DNA of 64,000 nucleotides from Amycolatopsis oliviviridis (GTDB lineage: Bacteria; Actinomycetota; Actinomycetes; Mycobacteriales; Pseudonocardiaceae), in contig NZ_BNAY01000008.1 in NCBI RefSeq assembly GCF_014654365.1, forward strand, positions 186,001 through 250,000. The letters are read 5' to 3'. The stretch's first letter is position 1. Every line of letters starts with the position of its first letter. A program made the position numbers and the translations under genes. The notes below the pieces were generated by a model. The model was not told where the DNA came from. It made no database searches and saw nothing but the letters and a program-made list of their open reading frames with translations. Positions 25,553-34,539 of the stretch are shown here, piece by piece.

Positions 25553-25710
25553 CCTGCATCGCCATCCGGATGACGGGAAACATCCTGAGAAACCTTGACA
25601 CCAGGCGGAACCGCTGTTCCACATTTCAGGACGGGCGTCCCGGACCCGGCTCCCCCGATCGAGCACCCTCCCGGTGTAACGGTCCGGGCCGAACGGGCGA
25701 ATCACGCTAA

Positions 25711-27258
25711 GTGGTGACGCATCCTCGGACCGTCGCGATGGCGGGCGTGCTGACCGCCGGGATCGGGATGGGCGTCGTCGCGATGACGCTCAAGATCGCC
25801 GACGGCACGCACACCGCGCTCGACACCGTTCTGTCCACGACGACCGGGTTCCTCTTCCTCCTCGCCGGCGCCGTCGCGCACGTGCGCCGCGCCTCGAATC
25901 CCATCGGCCTGCTCATCGCGCTGGCCGGGCTCGCGCTGTTCGCCGAGGACCTCCAGTTCGCCAAGAACCCGGTCGCGCACACCGCCGGGCTGGCCCTGAC
26001 GGCCGCGTCCAGCCCGGTGATCGCGCACCTCGTCCTCGCCTTCCCGCACGGGAAGCTTCAGTCCCGCTGGGAACGCGTGCTCGCCTTCCCCGCGTACGCC
26101 GTGGTCTTCGGGGCGGCCGTCCTCGGCCTGCTGGTCAACGACGATCCGGGGAACCTCGCCGCGGTCGCCGCCTCCCCGGAGGCCGAGGCGCTGGTCAAAC
26201 GTCTGCTGGAGCTCCTCGGCGCGCTCATCGGCGGCGGGGTCGTGGTGATCCTGCTCTACCGCTGGCTCTCCGGACGCCTTCCGCAGCGGCGGCTGCTCTC
26301 CCCTGTCGTCGCGATCGCCGTCCTCGGCGCGGTGAGCACCACGGTCGGCAGCGCGCTCGGCTCCGCGAACCCGGCGTCCGATCCGCTGCTGGACGTCTAC
26401 CGGATCTCGTTCTGCCTGTGGCCGCTGGCGTTCCTGATCGGGGTGCTGCGGGCACGGGTCGGCAACGCGGAGATGATCCGGCTCCTGCTGGAACGCGACG
26501 GCTCCGGGCTGGCCGCGCTCGTGCAGGACGACGAGGTGTGGAAGGACAGCCGGTCGATCGACGCGCTCAACGCCGCCGCCGGGCTGGTGCTGGACAACCA
26601 GCGGCTCGCCGCCGAACTGGAGGAACGCCTCGTCGAGGTCCAGGCCTCCCGCGCCCGCATCGTGGCCGCGGCCGACGACGAGCGGCGGCGGGTCGAACGG
26701 GATCTGCACGACGGCGCCCAGCAGCGGCTGGTCAGTGTCGTGCTGTTGCTGCGCATGGCCGAACGGAGGCTCGGGAGCGACCTCACGCCACCCGTCGCGA
26801 CCCTGCTGACCAGCACCATCGACGAACTTCAGGCCACCGTCACCGAACTGCGCGAACTCGCGCGCGGGCTGCGGCCCGCGATCCTCACCGAAGCCGGGCT
26901 GATCCCGGCGGTCCGGTCGCTGCTGGACCGGGTCCCGCTCGCCGTGGCCCTCGCGGGGGCGGACGTGCCCCGGCTCAGCGGCGCCGTCGAGGCGACGGCC
27001 TACTTCGTCGTCTCGGAGGCGGTCACGAACTCCCTGAAACACGCGCGGGCGCAGGAGGTCAGCGTGCGCATCGGCGTCGAGGAGGACGGCCTGCGGGTGG
27101 ACGTCCACGACGACGGCACCGGCACGGCCGACATCGACGGCGGTTCCGGGCTGCACGGCCTGCGCGACCGGGTCCGCGCGCTCGGCGGGGAACTGACCGT
27201 CGCGAGCGAACCCGGCTCGGGCACCACGGTTTCGGCCGTCATTCCCCTGGACGGTTAG
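25711..27258 (+). CDS. Orphan NarL-type sensor histidine kinase
   Basis: A 515-residue kinase. About seven hydrophobic segments fill residues 8-245, then a short coiled linker (NQRLAAELEERLVEVQ). The HisKA_3 dimerisation domain has the phosphoacceptor H333 in ERDLHDGAQQRLV. The HATPase domain shows EAVTNSLKHARA and DDGTG, with GSGLHGLRDRVRALGG. It would phosphorylate a LuxR/NarL response regulator, but none lies nearby. Two tandem GTG codons open the frame without a clear ribosome site. Its stop overlaps the convergent TetR stop by four bases. Confidence 0.87.
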   Translation: MVTHPRTVAMAGVLTAGIGMGVVAMTLKIADGTHTALDTVLSTTTGFLFLLAGAVAHVRRASNPIGLLIALAGLALFAEDLQFAKNPVAHTAGLALTAASSPVIAHLVLAFPHGKLQSRWERVLAFPAYAVVFGAAVLGLLVNDDPGNLAAVAASPEAEALVKRLLELLGALIGGGVVVILLYRWLSGRLPQRRLLSPVVAIAVLGAVSTTVGSALGSANPASDPLLDVYRISFCLWPLAFLIGVLRARVGNAEMIRLLLERDGSGLAALVQDDEVWKDSRSIDALNAAAGLVLDNQRLAAELEERLVEVQASRARIVAAADDERRRVERDLHDGAQQRLVSVVLLLRMAERRLGSDLTPPVATLLTSTIDELQATVTELRELARGLRPAILTEAGLIPAVRSLLDRVPLAVALAGADVPRLSGAVEATAYFVVSEAVTNSLKHARAQEVSVRIGVEEDGLRVDVHDDGTGTADIDGGSGLHGLRDRVRALGGELTVASEPGSGTTVSAVIPLDG

Positions 27259-27974
27259 CCCCGGCTGTCGATGAGCGCGGCCAGGCCGTCGAGGATCCGC
27301 TGCAGGCCGAATTCGAAACCGCTGTCGACGGGCGCGCCGTCGACCGACTTCGCCGCTTCGAGCAGCGCCGGGAACAGGTCCGGATTCGCCGTCACGTGCC
27401 CGCGCAGGCCGCGGTCGCCTTCCCAGGGCTGGGTCCCGGCGTTGTTCGTCGACTGGGTGTTGCGCAGATGCCCGCTGATCAGGAAGACCGCGTCCATCCG
27501 CTCGGCGCCGGTCAGCCCGGTGCCCGCGAGCGCGGCGACCGCGGACTCGGTCCAGCCGATCTCCCTCGGTCCGGTCGGGCGGACGCCGACCGTGGCGTCC
27601 GGCAGCCACGGATGCCGGTGCCAGGTCTCGCGCATCCCGAGCGCCCACGCTTCGAGCCGTGAGCGCCAGTCGCCGGGGACGGCCATCAGGTCCGGCGCGG
27701 GACCGATGGCCAGTTCGGTCATCACCGCGAGCAGCTCCGCCTTGTTCTTCACGTGCCGGTACAACGCCATCTTCGTGACGTCGAGCCTGCTCGCGACCAG
27801 GTGCATGGAGACGCCCGCGATGCCGTCGGCGTCGGCGATCGCGGTCGCGGCGTCGGCGATCCGTTCGATCGTGAGCACCGGGCGGGTGCGTTTCGGCTCG
27901 CGCCGGGACAGCTCCCAGAGCAGGTCGGTGCTGCCGACGCCGGGTTCCGGGCCGGCTCCCGTCGAGGTCGCCAT
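27255..27974 (-). CDS. TetR-family regulator (TetR_C-type), divergent from a reductase gene
   Basis: A 239-residue regulator with the HTH in IADADGIAGVSMHLVASRLDVTKMALYRHVKNK (parts: MHLVASRLDVTKMALYRHV). The C-terminal domain resembles that of TetR/ActR-type drug-sensing repressors. ATG 27974 has GGAG eight bases upstream; an ATG at 27995 would add seven residues. It faces the reductase gene at 28115 across a 140-bp spacer with the palindrome GTGTCCG-G-CGGACAC, so it probably represses both. Confidence 0.83.
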   Translation of the reverse strand: MATSTGAGPEPGVGSTDLLWELSRREPKRTRPVLTIERIADAATAIADADGIAGVSMHLVASRLDVTKMALYRHVKNKAELLAVMTELAIGPAPDLMAVPGDWRSRLEAWALGMRETWHRHPWLPDATVGVRPTGPREIGWTESAVAALAGTGLTGAERMDAVFLISGHLRNTQSTNNAGTQPWEGDRGLRGHVTANPDLFPALLEAAKSVDGAPVDSGFEFGLQRILDGLAALIDSRG

Positions 27975-28039
27975 CGTGCACTCCGCTTCGGACATTCAGG
28001 GCTTGTCATCCGGTCTCGGATGTGTCTAACGTACACCAT

Positions 28040-28054
28040 GTGTCCGGCGGACAC
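28040..28054. promoter_or_regulatory. Palindrome GTGTCCG-G-CGGACAC, probable TetR operator
   Basis: Perfect 7-1-7 inverted repeat in the divergent spacer between the TetR gene and the reductase gene, 60 bp from the latter's start. Further CGTACACC/GTGTC half-site text lies just upstream, so the full operator may be larger. Confidence 0.6.
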
Positions 28055-28114
28055 TTCGCTCTCCTGGGGACACAAGAGCGTCCAAGAGAAACTTCACGGG
28101 GAAGGAACAGCGCC

Positions 28115-28678
28115 ATGCGCAAGTTCAAGCTGCAGGTCCAGACCACCGTCGACGGCTACATGGGCGGCCCGGAAGGCGAGATGGACTGGATGACCATGCC
28201 GTGGACCGACGACGTCAACGCCTACGTCGGCCCGCTCTGGGAGCCGGTCGACCTCATCGTGCTCGGCCGGAACCTGGCCGAGGGCTTCATCCCCGTCTGG
28301 CGGTCGAATCCGGAAGGGGAGACGCAGGAGACGATCGACATGATGAACAACACGCCCAAGGTGGTGATCTCGAACAGCCTCACCGAGTCGCCGTGGGAGA
28401 ACGCCACCGTCGCCGGCGGCGACCTGGCGGAGATCGTGCACAAGCTCAAGGACCAGCCCGGCGGCGACATCATCACCTCGGGCGGCGCCCGGCTGGCGGC
28501 GGATCTGATCGCCAAGGGCCTGCTGGACGAGATCCACCTGTTCGTCAACCCGGTCGCGATCGGCGCCGGACTGCCGGTGTTCCCCGCGCTGGACGCTCAC
28601 CAGCACTTGCGGCTGGTGTCGTCCAAGACGTTCGAATGCGGCATCACCGCGCTGCACCTGGAGCCGAAGAACTCCTGA
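28115..28678 (+). CDS. Dihydrofolate reductase-like protein (RibD C-terminal domain family)
   Basis: A 187-residue NADPH-dependent reductase of the RibD_C/DHFR superfamily. Landmarks are the start RKFKLQVQTTVDGYMGGPEGEMDW, LIVLGRNLAEGF, and GGDIITSGGARLAADLIAKGLLDEIHLFVNPVAIGAG, where the SGGARLA segment binds the dinucleotide. Physiological substrate unknown. GGGAAGGA stands eight bases before the ATG. Paired with the divergent TetR gene, a common arrangement for this family, suggesting an inducible detoxification role (inference). Confidence 0.85.
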   Translation: MRKFKLQVQTTVDGYMGGPEGEMDWMTMPWTDDVNAYVGPLWEPVDLIVLGRNLAEGFIPVWRSNPEGETQETIDMMNNTPKVVISNSLTESPWENATVAGGDLAEIVHKLKDQPGGDIITSGGARLAADLIAKGLLDEIHLFVNPVAIGAGLPVFPALDAHQHLRLVSSKTFECGITALHLEPKNS

Positions 28679-28691
28679 ACCACGGAGGGTG

Positions 28692-29558
28692 TCAGGCCAG
28701 CCCGCGGATCGCGCGCGCGGGCGGCCGCACCCCCTGGATCGACGCGATCATCTCCAGCACCTGCCGGGTGCGTTTCACCTCGTGCACCCGGAACACCTTC
28801 GCCCCCTCGGCCACCGCCCAGGCCGTCGCGGCGAGGGTCCCGTCGACCCGCTCCGCGAGTTCCACGCCGAGCGTCTCGCCGACGAAGTCCTTGTTGGACA
28901 GCGCCATCAGCACCGGCCAGCCGGTGTCGGCCAGCTCGCGCGCGTGCCGCAGCAGCGCCAGGCTGTGCCACGTGTTCTTGCCGAAGTCGTGGGTCGGATC
29001 GATCAGCACCCCCTCGCGCGGCACACCGAGCGCGACGACCGCCTCGGCGTGTGCCGCCGTCTCCGCGACGACGTCCGCGACGATGTCCGGGTAGCGCACC
29101 CGGAACGGGCGGGTGCGCGGGACCGCGTTCCCGGTGTGCGAGCAGACGTACCCGGTACCGAACTCCGCCGCGACCTCGGCCAGCTTCGGATCGGCGCCCG
29201 CCCAGGTGTCATTGATCAGATCCGCGCCCGCCTCGGCCGAACGCCTGCCCACCTCGTGGCGCCAGGTGTCGACACTGATCACCAGGTCGGGGTGCAGTTC
29301 GCGGATCCGTTCGACGAATGGGACCACCCGTCGGATCTCTTCCTCGACGTCGACGTCCGCGCCGGGGCCCGCCTTGACGCCGCCGATGTCGACGATGTCG
29401 GCGCCTTCCTCCACCGCCCTCGCGACGGCCGCCAGCGCGTCCGGATCCGAGAAGGTCGCGCCCTTGTCGTAGAAGGAATCGGGGGTGCGGTTGACGATCG
29501 CCATGACCAGGGCGCGGTCCCGGGCGACGCGGCGCCCGCGGAAGGTCAGCTCGTTCAC
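28692..29558 (-). CDS. Dihydropteroate synthase-family protein (FolP2-like)
   Basis: A 288-residue TIM-barrel protein. It has the pterin-binding pattern AIVNRTPDSFYDKG, DIVDIGGVKAGPGA and LINDTWAGADP, but IGGVKAGPG replaces the IGGESTRPG of true synthases. That matches the actinobacterial FolP2 branch, reported to lack synthase activity, so its function is open. It starts at GTG 29558 with no ribosome site; TACGAT ends six bases upstream, pointing to a leaderless transcript. It is convergent with the reductase gene. Confidence 0.82.
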   Translation of the reverse strand: MNELTFRGRRVARDRALVMAIVNRTPDSFYDKGATFSDPDALAAVARAVEEGADIVDIGGVKAGPGADVDVEEEIRRVVPFVERIRELHPDLVISVDTWRHEVGRRSAEAGADLINDTWAGADPKLAEVAAEFGTGYVCSHTGNAVPRTRPFRVRYPDIVADVVAETAAHAEAVVALGVPREGVLIDPTHDFGKNTWHSLALLRHARELADTGWPVLMALSNKDFVGETLGVELAERVDGTLAATAWAVAEGAKVFRVHEVKRTRQVLEMIASIQGVRPPARAIRGLA

Positions 29559-29705
29559 GGACCGATCGTAGGCGAGCGGGCGGCTTCGGAGGAGAGTGCC
29601 GCCCAGCGGGAAGAGGTCGGATCTCTCTTGACTCGCCGTCGAACACCCGAGTAGACGTTGTCCCACAAGGAAATACCGCGGTTCCCGGCGCAGAAAGGGC
29701 CTCGA

Positions 29706-30866
29706 ATGTCCTCGGATCCTCTTCGCGCGGCACGTCTTTCGCGGCGCACGGTGCTGGCGGGAACCGCGGGCGCCCTCGGCGCGCTCGCGCTGCCCGGAGC
29801 GGCCACGGCGGCGCCCGCGGATCTGTCGCGAGCCGTCGTCGACTCGACGATGAAGCGCTGGACCCCGGCCACCCTCGGCGGCTGGGGCTACACCCGCGGT
29901 CTCTACCTCTACGGCCAGTACCTGGTGTACCGGCGCACCGGCGAGCGGGCCTACCTCGACTACATCCTCGCCTGGTACGACCGGTTCGTCACCGACAGCG
30001 GGATCTCGAACGGGTTCACCAACCTGGACGCGATGCGCTCCGGGCAGATGTTCCCCTTGCTGTACACCGAAACCGGACAGGCGAAGTACAAGATCGCGGC
30101 GGAGCAGCTGCGCCGCCGGTTCCCGTCCTATCCCCGGACGTCCGACGGCGGGATGTTCCACGCCACGAGCAAGAACGGGCAGTTGTGGGCGGACGGCGTG
30201 TACATGGCGCAGCCGTTCCTCGCGCTGTACGGCAAGACCTTCGGCGATTCCGGCTACTGCTACGAAGAGGCCGCGAAGAACGTCATCGTGTACTTCGACC
30301 GTCTCAAGGAACCCACGAAGGGCCTGCTCTACCACGCCTACGACGAGGACGGGTCGGAACCGTGGGCTTCGGGCGCCGGACGGCATTCGAAGTACCACTG
30401 GGCCCGCGCGATCGGCTGGCTCGGGATGACGGCCATCGACCTCCTCGAAACCCTGCCCGCCGGGCATCCGCGACGAGGACGTCTCGTCGACATCGTCAAG
30501 TTCCTCGCGGCGGGCTACACCCGCTGGCAGGACCGGGCTTCGGGCCGCTGGTTCCAGATCGTCGACCGGGGCGGCGACAAGGACAACTGGCTGGAGACCT
30601 CGGCTTCGGCGATGTACACCTTCCTGCTCTCCAGAGGGGTGGAGCGCGGCCACATCGGCGCGGAATACGGGCCTGTGGCCGCGATGGGCTACCGCGGGGT
30701 CCTGTCCCAGGTTTCGACCGGTTCCGACGGAACGACCGACATCGCGAACATCTCCGAGGGCACCAATGTCGGTGACACCGCGTATTACTACGGACGTAAA
30801 CGCAACACCAACGATTTCCACGGTCTCGGCGCGTTCCTCATCATGAATGAGCAACTCGCCTGCTGA
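29706..30866 (+). CDS. Secreted GH105 unsaturated rhamnogalacturonyl hydrolase
   Basis: A 386-residue (alpha/alpha)6-barrel hydrolase. A Tat-type signal (LSRRTVLAG then a hydrophobic run ending ATAA near residue 36) exports it. Residues DGGMFHATSKNGQLWADGVYMAQPFL, YHWARAIGWLGM and DNWLETSASAMY match YteR-type GH105 enzymes, which remove the unsaturated uronic acid left by pectate or rhamnogalacturonan lyases. AAAGGG lies seven bases before the ATG. A terminator hairpin follows. It is one of three related secreted hydrolases in the window. Confidence 0.88.
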   Translation: MSSDPLRAARLSRRTVLAGTAGALGALALPGAATAAPADLSRAVVDSTMKRWTPATLGGWGYTRGLYLYGQYLVYRRTGERAYLDYILAWYDRFVTDSGISNGFTNLDAMRSGQMFPLLYTETGQAKYKIAAEQLRRRFPSYPRTSDGGMFHATSKNGQLWADGVYMAQPFLALYGKTFGDSGYCYEEAAKNVIVYFDRLKEPTKGLLYHAYDEDGSEPWASGAGRHSKYHWARAIGWLGMTAIDLLETLPAGHPRRGRLVDIVKFLAAGYTRWQDRASGRWFQIVDRGGDKDNWLETSASAMYTFLLSRGVERGHIGAEYGPVAAMGYRGVLSQVSTGSDGTTDIANISEGTNVGDTAYYYGRKRNTNDFHGLGAFLIMNEQLAC

Positions 30867-30884
30867 GGTCGCCGCACCGGCCGG

Positions 30885-30923
30885 AGGACACCTTTCCCAC
30901 GCTCGACCTGGGGAAAGTGTCCT
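30885..30923 (+). terminator. Hairpin downstream of the GH105 gene
   Basis: AGGACAC(C)TTTCCC at 30885-30898 pairs with GGGAAAGTGTCCT at 30911-30923, 13 bp with one bulged C and a 12-base loop. It lies 18 bases after the stop. No strong T-run follows, though CGTTTTCGG begins ten bases on. Confidence 0.65.
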
Positions 30924-31010
30924 TCGGTCGTTTTCGGGGGCAGTGCCGGGTATTGACGGGAGGCGCTAACATCGCGTGCTGCGACGCCCACTCCCAGGAG
31001 GGACGACCGG

Positions 31011-32015
31011 ATGCGCGAGACGCCACCCCAGGCCTCTTATACCCGGCTCGAACTCGGTGACACCAGCACGATCCCGGTAGGTGTGACGGTTTCCCCGCAC
31101 GTCTCCTTGGTTTCGATGCTCGTCGAGGTGGTCGGCGGGTACGACCGCGGCCTGCCCGCCACCTGGCGACGCCAGGTCGGCTCAGCGATCCCCGAGCAGG
31201 GATACCGCGCGGCGAGCGCGCTCGCCCGCCGGGGCACTTCGGTACAACCGGACTTCATCGTCCCGATCAGCCCCGGCGAGGACTCCTCCGCCGCGGCGCA
31301 GGCGGAAATGCTGCGCGAGCTGACGGAAACCGACGTCCTCAAGGGCCTGGAGGAGGTTTTCGGGGACCGGTTGCCCGCCCAGTGGCGGCAGGCCGCCGAC
31401 CATCCGAGACGCTGGGTCGCCTCGCTCGCGGACGCCTTCACCGCGACCCGGCTGGCGACCGAGAACCTGTGGACCAAGGCCCGTCCCCTGCTCGACCGCG
31501 AGATCGAACGGATCGGGGTCGCCTCCGTCCGGGGCGGGACCGACGCGGTACTCGGCCTGCTGCGGCCCCATTTCCGGTTCAGCAACGGTTCCCTGCTGCT
31601 GCCCGACGCCGAACCGGCGCGGTACACCACCCGCGGCCGCAAGCTGATCCTCGTCCCGATGCTCGCGGGCTGCCGGTCGGCGGTGTCGAACTTCGACGAA
31701 GAGGACGCCATCTGGATCGGCTATCCCCTGCCGGGGCTGGACGGCCTGGTCGAGAACGGCAGGCCTGAAACGGCTCCCGGGGTCGACGGGCTCGACCTGG
31801 TGGTCGGCGCCCACCGGGCGAAACTGTTGCGGCACCTCGGGAAACCCGCCCGGATGGGGGAGATCGCGAATCTCCTGTCGTGTGCCGCGAGCACCGCGAC
31901 GTACCACTGCGAGCAACTCGTCTCCGCGGGACTGATCCAGCGGCACCGCGAGGGTCAGGTCGTCCTCGTGGTCCGGACGCCCCGCGGTGACGCCCTGGTG
32001 GACCTGCTCTCGTGA
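31011..32015 (+). CDS. ArsR-like winged-helix transcriptional regulator with N-terminal sensor domain
   Basis: A 334-residue protein. About 245 residues of unassigned alpha/beta sequence, similar in style to the DUF5937 regulators, precede a C-terminal winged helix: LLRHLGKPARMGEIANLLSCAASTATYHCEQLVSAGLIQRHREGQ (parts: MGEIANLLSCAASTATYHCEQL, GLIQRHREGQVVLV). Such proteins are common in actinobacteria and mostly unstudied. AGGAGGG lies about eight bases before the ATG. No adjacent co-directional partner. Confidence 0.75.
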   Translation: MRETPPQASYTRLELGDTSTIPVGVTVSPHVSLVSMLVEVVGGYDRGLPATWRRQVGSAIPEQGYRAASALARRGTSVQPDFIVPISPGEDSSAAAQAEMLRELTETDVLKGLEEVFGDRLPAQWRQAADHPRRWVASLADAFTATRLATENLWTKARPLLDREIERIGVASVRGGTDAVLGLLRPHFRFSNGSLLLPDAEPARYTTRGRKLILVPMLAGCRSAVSNFDEEDAIWIGYPLPGLDGLVENGRPETAPGVDGLDLVVGAHRAKLLRHLGKPARMGEIANLLSCAASTATYHCEQLVSAGLIQRHREGQVVLVVRTPRGDALVDLLS

Positions 32016-32033
32016 CCGGCGGTACAGCGTCGT

Positions 32034-32112
32034 GCTGAAGGGGACTTTCACCGCATGCGATGCGAGGAAAGCGCCCTTCACCGCGTGAGACGAGGTGAAG
32101 GACGCTTTCAGC
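32034..32112. repeat. Hairpin repeat between convergent genes
   Basis: Inner stem 32067-32082 with 32094-32109, 16 bp with one mismatch and an 11-base loop; GCTGAA at 32034-32039 and TTCAGC at 32107-32112 offer an outer, competing closure. The words GTGAAGG and CTTTCA recur as in the 59639 hairpin, a style seen at several gene ends here. It lies between the regulator and phoD stops. Confidence 0.65.
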
Positions 32113-32125
32113 CCGGCGGTGCTCC

Positions 32126-33697
32126 CTAGACCTTCTGGAGCCCCGGCTTCCCGGCTTCCACGACGTAGCTGCGGTCCGCGGCCAGAGTCACCTTCGAGAA
32201 GTCGTACTCGGTGGTGTCCGAGACCGTCATGAAATCCGCCCGCAGCTGGCTTTGCGACGCCGTCACCCGCACATAACCGCGTTTTCCCCGGCAGTACTTG
32301 ATGTGCGGGTTGTTCGCGAGCCACGCCGACGACGGGTCGGTCGCGGTGTCGCTGTTGCTCGTGACCGAGGTCGTCACCAGTTCCGAACCGAACACCGGGT
32401 CGCTGTGGTTGAAGTAGTCGCGGCGCAGATCGGCCGCCCAGTGCCGGTGCACGTCACCGGTCAGCACGATCGGGTTCGGCACCTTGCGGTCCACGATGCC
32501 CTTCGCGATCCGGTCACGGGAGGCCTCGTAGCCCTGCCAGGAATCGGGACTCTCGCAGGTCGCCTTGTTGCCGTCCCCGTCACGGGTGGCGAAGAAGACC
32601 TGCTGGCCGAGGAAGTCCCACTTCGCCGGCTGCGTCTCCAGCGCCTTCAGCAGCCACGCTTCCTGCGCGGTGCCCAGGATGCTGCGCGACGTCGACCGCA
32701 TGTCGGTGCACGACGGGCCCGCCGAACCGGAGGGGTCGGGCACCTGCGCGTTGCGGTACTGCCGGGTGTCGAGCATGTGGAACCGGGCGAGGTTGCCCCA
32801 GCCGAACTGCCGGTACAGGCGGATCGCCGCGCCGCTCGGCTTGGCGGTGGACCGGATCGGCATGTTCTCGTAGAACGCCTGGAATCCGGCGGCCTTGCGC
32901 GCGTCCGTCGCCGGGCTGGTGGTGCCGTTCCAGTTGTTCATCACCTCGTGGTCGTCGAAGACCACGATCCACGGCGCCATCGCGTGCGCGTTCTGCAGAT
33001 CGGCGTCGGTCTTGTGCTGGGCGTGCCGGGCGCGGTACTGAGCCAGCGTCGTCACGTCGTCGGTGAAGGCCAGTTTGCGCGGATTCCGTTCGGCGGCGGC
33101 GCGGCCGGACTTCTTCTCGTACATGTAGTCACCGAGGAACAGCACCAGTTCCGGGTTGTCGGCGAGCATGCCCTTGTACGAGTGGTACCAGCCCTCCTCC
33201 CAGTGCTGGCAGGAGGAGAAGCAGTACTTCAGCTGGTTGACCGCCGCGCCGGCGGCGGGGGCGGTCCGGGTCCGGCCGACCGGTGAGATGTACCCCTCGG
33301 CCTTGAAACGGTAAAAGTATTCACGTCCTGGCGCGAGTCCGACCGGTTCGATGTGCACGCTGTGCCCGGAGGCGCGGGCCGCGGTCGCGTTGCCCTTCTG
33401 CACGATCGAGGAGAACGCCTGGTCGTTCGCGATCTCCCAGTCCACTGTGTACGAAGCGTCCGGCATCCCGCCGAAACCGTCGGGGTTCAGCGGGGCGGGC
33501 GCGAGCCGCGTCCACAGCACGACACTGTCCGGCAGCGGGTCACCCGAGGCGACACCGAGCTGGAACGGGTCGCGGATGGCGGGTGCCGCCACCAAGGTTC
33601 TCGCGTTCGCCCACGAAGGCACCGTCGACGACAACGCCGCCGCCGAAACCGCCGCGGCTCCACCGAGGAGGACCGCCCGCCGGTTCACCTGACCCAT
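32126..33697 (-). CDS. phoD: Secreted alkaline phosphatase/phosphodiesterase PhoD
   Basis: A 523-residue enzyme exported by Tat (VNRRAVLLGGAAA, cleavage near residue 33). Metal-binding blocks of PhoD are present: SCQHWEEG, LFLGDYMYEK, VFDDHEVMNNW and LTGDVHRHWA. It hydrolyses phosphomonoesters and diesters outside the cell with Ca/Fe cofactors (family knowledge). It lies 43 bp downstream of the SH3-domain gene on the same strand, so they may be co-transcribed. I saw no clear PHO box in that gap. Confidence 0.92.
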   Translation of the reverse strand: MGQVNRRAVLLGGAAAVSAAALSSTVPSWANARTLVAAPAIRDPFQLGVASGDPLPDSVVLWTRLAPAPLNPDGFGGMPDASYTVDWEIANDQAFSSIVQKGNATAARASGHSVHIEPVGLAPGREYFYRFKAEGYISPVGRTRTAPAAGAAVNQLKYCFSSCQHWEEGWYHSYKGMLADNPELVLFLGDYMYEKKSGRAAAERNPRKLAFTDDVTTLAQYRARHAQHKTDADLQNAHAMAPWIVVFDDHEVMNNWNGTTSPATDARKAAGFQAFYENMPIRSTAKPSGAAIRLYRQFGWGNLARFHMLDTRQYRNAQVPDPSGSAGPSCTDMRSTSRSILGTAQEAWLLKALETQPAKWDFLGQQVFFATRDGDGNKATCESPDSWQGYEASRDRIAKGIVDRKVPNPIVLTGDVHRHWAADLRRDYFNHSDPVFGSELVTTSVTSNSDTATDPSSAWLANNPHIKYCRGKRGYVRVTASQSQLRADFMTVSDTTEYDFSKVTLAADRSYVVEAGKPGLQKV

Positions 33698-33740
33698 GAG
33701 AATTCAACCTTTCGAAGTGGGGAAAGAACGGGGAGGAATT

Positions 33741-34397
33741 TCACGCGGCGTAATCGGTGAGGCCGCCACTGCACGCTTCGAGCGTCGGATTCGCGGCGGC
33801 GTTGGCGACGCAGACCTTGTAATAGACCCACGATCCCTTCGCGACCGGGACGGCCTTGTCTACGTGGGTTCCGTTGCCGCCGGAAGCCCAGACGTAGAAC
33901 GGGCCGGCGCCACCCTTCAACCAGTAGGCGACCACGGCGGACTTGCCGTCGGCGTCCTTGTCGTAGACCAGGAAATGAGCGTCCGACGACCGGAACTGAC
34001 CCTCACCGGCGCAGACGCCGGTGGAGCATTCGGCGCTGCCGGAACCGACCCCGCAGTCGGGGGCGATCCGCTGATCGGAACCCGTGTAGACGTACCCGTC
34101 GGAGATGTAGCCGCCGAGCGCGGGGACGTAATCCCACAGCGTCGTCTTGCCCAAGGGGCCGGTGACCTCGGTCCCGATCGTCTGGCAGTCGATGGTCACC
34201 GAGGCGCCGTTGGCCACCGTGCGTACCGCGGTCGAGGTGGTGCTCGGGGCGCGGCGCACGTTCAGCGGGTCACCCGCCGTCTTCACGGTCCCGGTGGCCG
34301 CGGCCAGTGCGGGAGTGGCGCCGGCGAGGCCCAGGGCACCCGCCGTCACCAGCACGAGAAAGAAACCGGCGAGCCGCCGGACACTTGAACGCTTCAT
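33741..34397 (-). CDS. Secreted protein with N-terminal SH3b domain
   Basis: A 218-residue exported protein. Sec signal with cleavage near residue 35 (TPALA-A). An SH3b domain follows (TAGDPLNVRRAPSTTSTAVRTV to YISDGYVYTGSD), then about 90 residues of unknown fold with paired Cys, including YDKDADGKSAVVAYWLKGGAGPFYVW. ATG 34397 is chosen because the signal peptide starts there (MKRSSVRR); the longer frame adds an unlikely leader. The SH3b domain closely matches that of the protein at 37625-38848. Confidence 0.82.
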   Translation of the reverse strand: MKRSSVRRLAGFFLVLVTAGALGLAGATPALAAATGTVKTAGDPLNVRRAPSTTSTAVRTVANGASVTIDCQTIGTEVTGPLGKTTLWDYVPALGGYISDGYVYTGSDQRIAPDCGVGSGSAECSTGVCAGEGQFRSSDAHFLVYDKDADGKSAVVAYWLKGGAGPFYVWASGGNGTHVDKAVPVAKGSWVYYKVCVANAAANPTLEACSGGLTDYAA

Positions 34398-34539
34398 GAC
34401 GTCAGCGTCGACCGGCGTCGTACACATCACGTACAAACGCCGACGGCTGTCTGCACATGCATGCGAATGGATCTAGCCACCATGGCGGGACGGCAATATT
34501 ATCGGCGGATATGGGGCTCCTGCCGTATTGGCGGTTTAG

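Noticed and set aside
28692..29558. True dihydropteroate synthase (folP)
   Set aside because: The signature loop differs from active enzymes; FolP2-like is the safer name.
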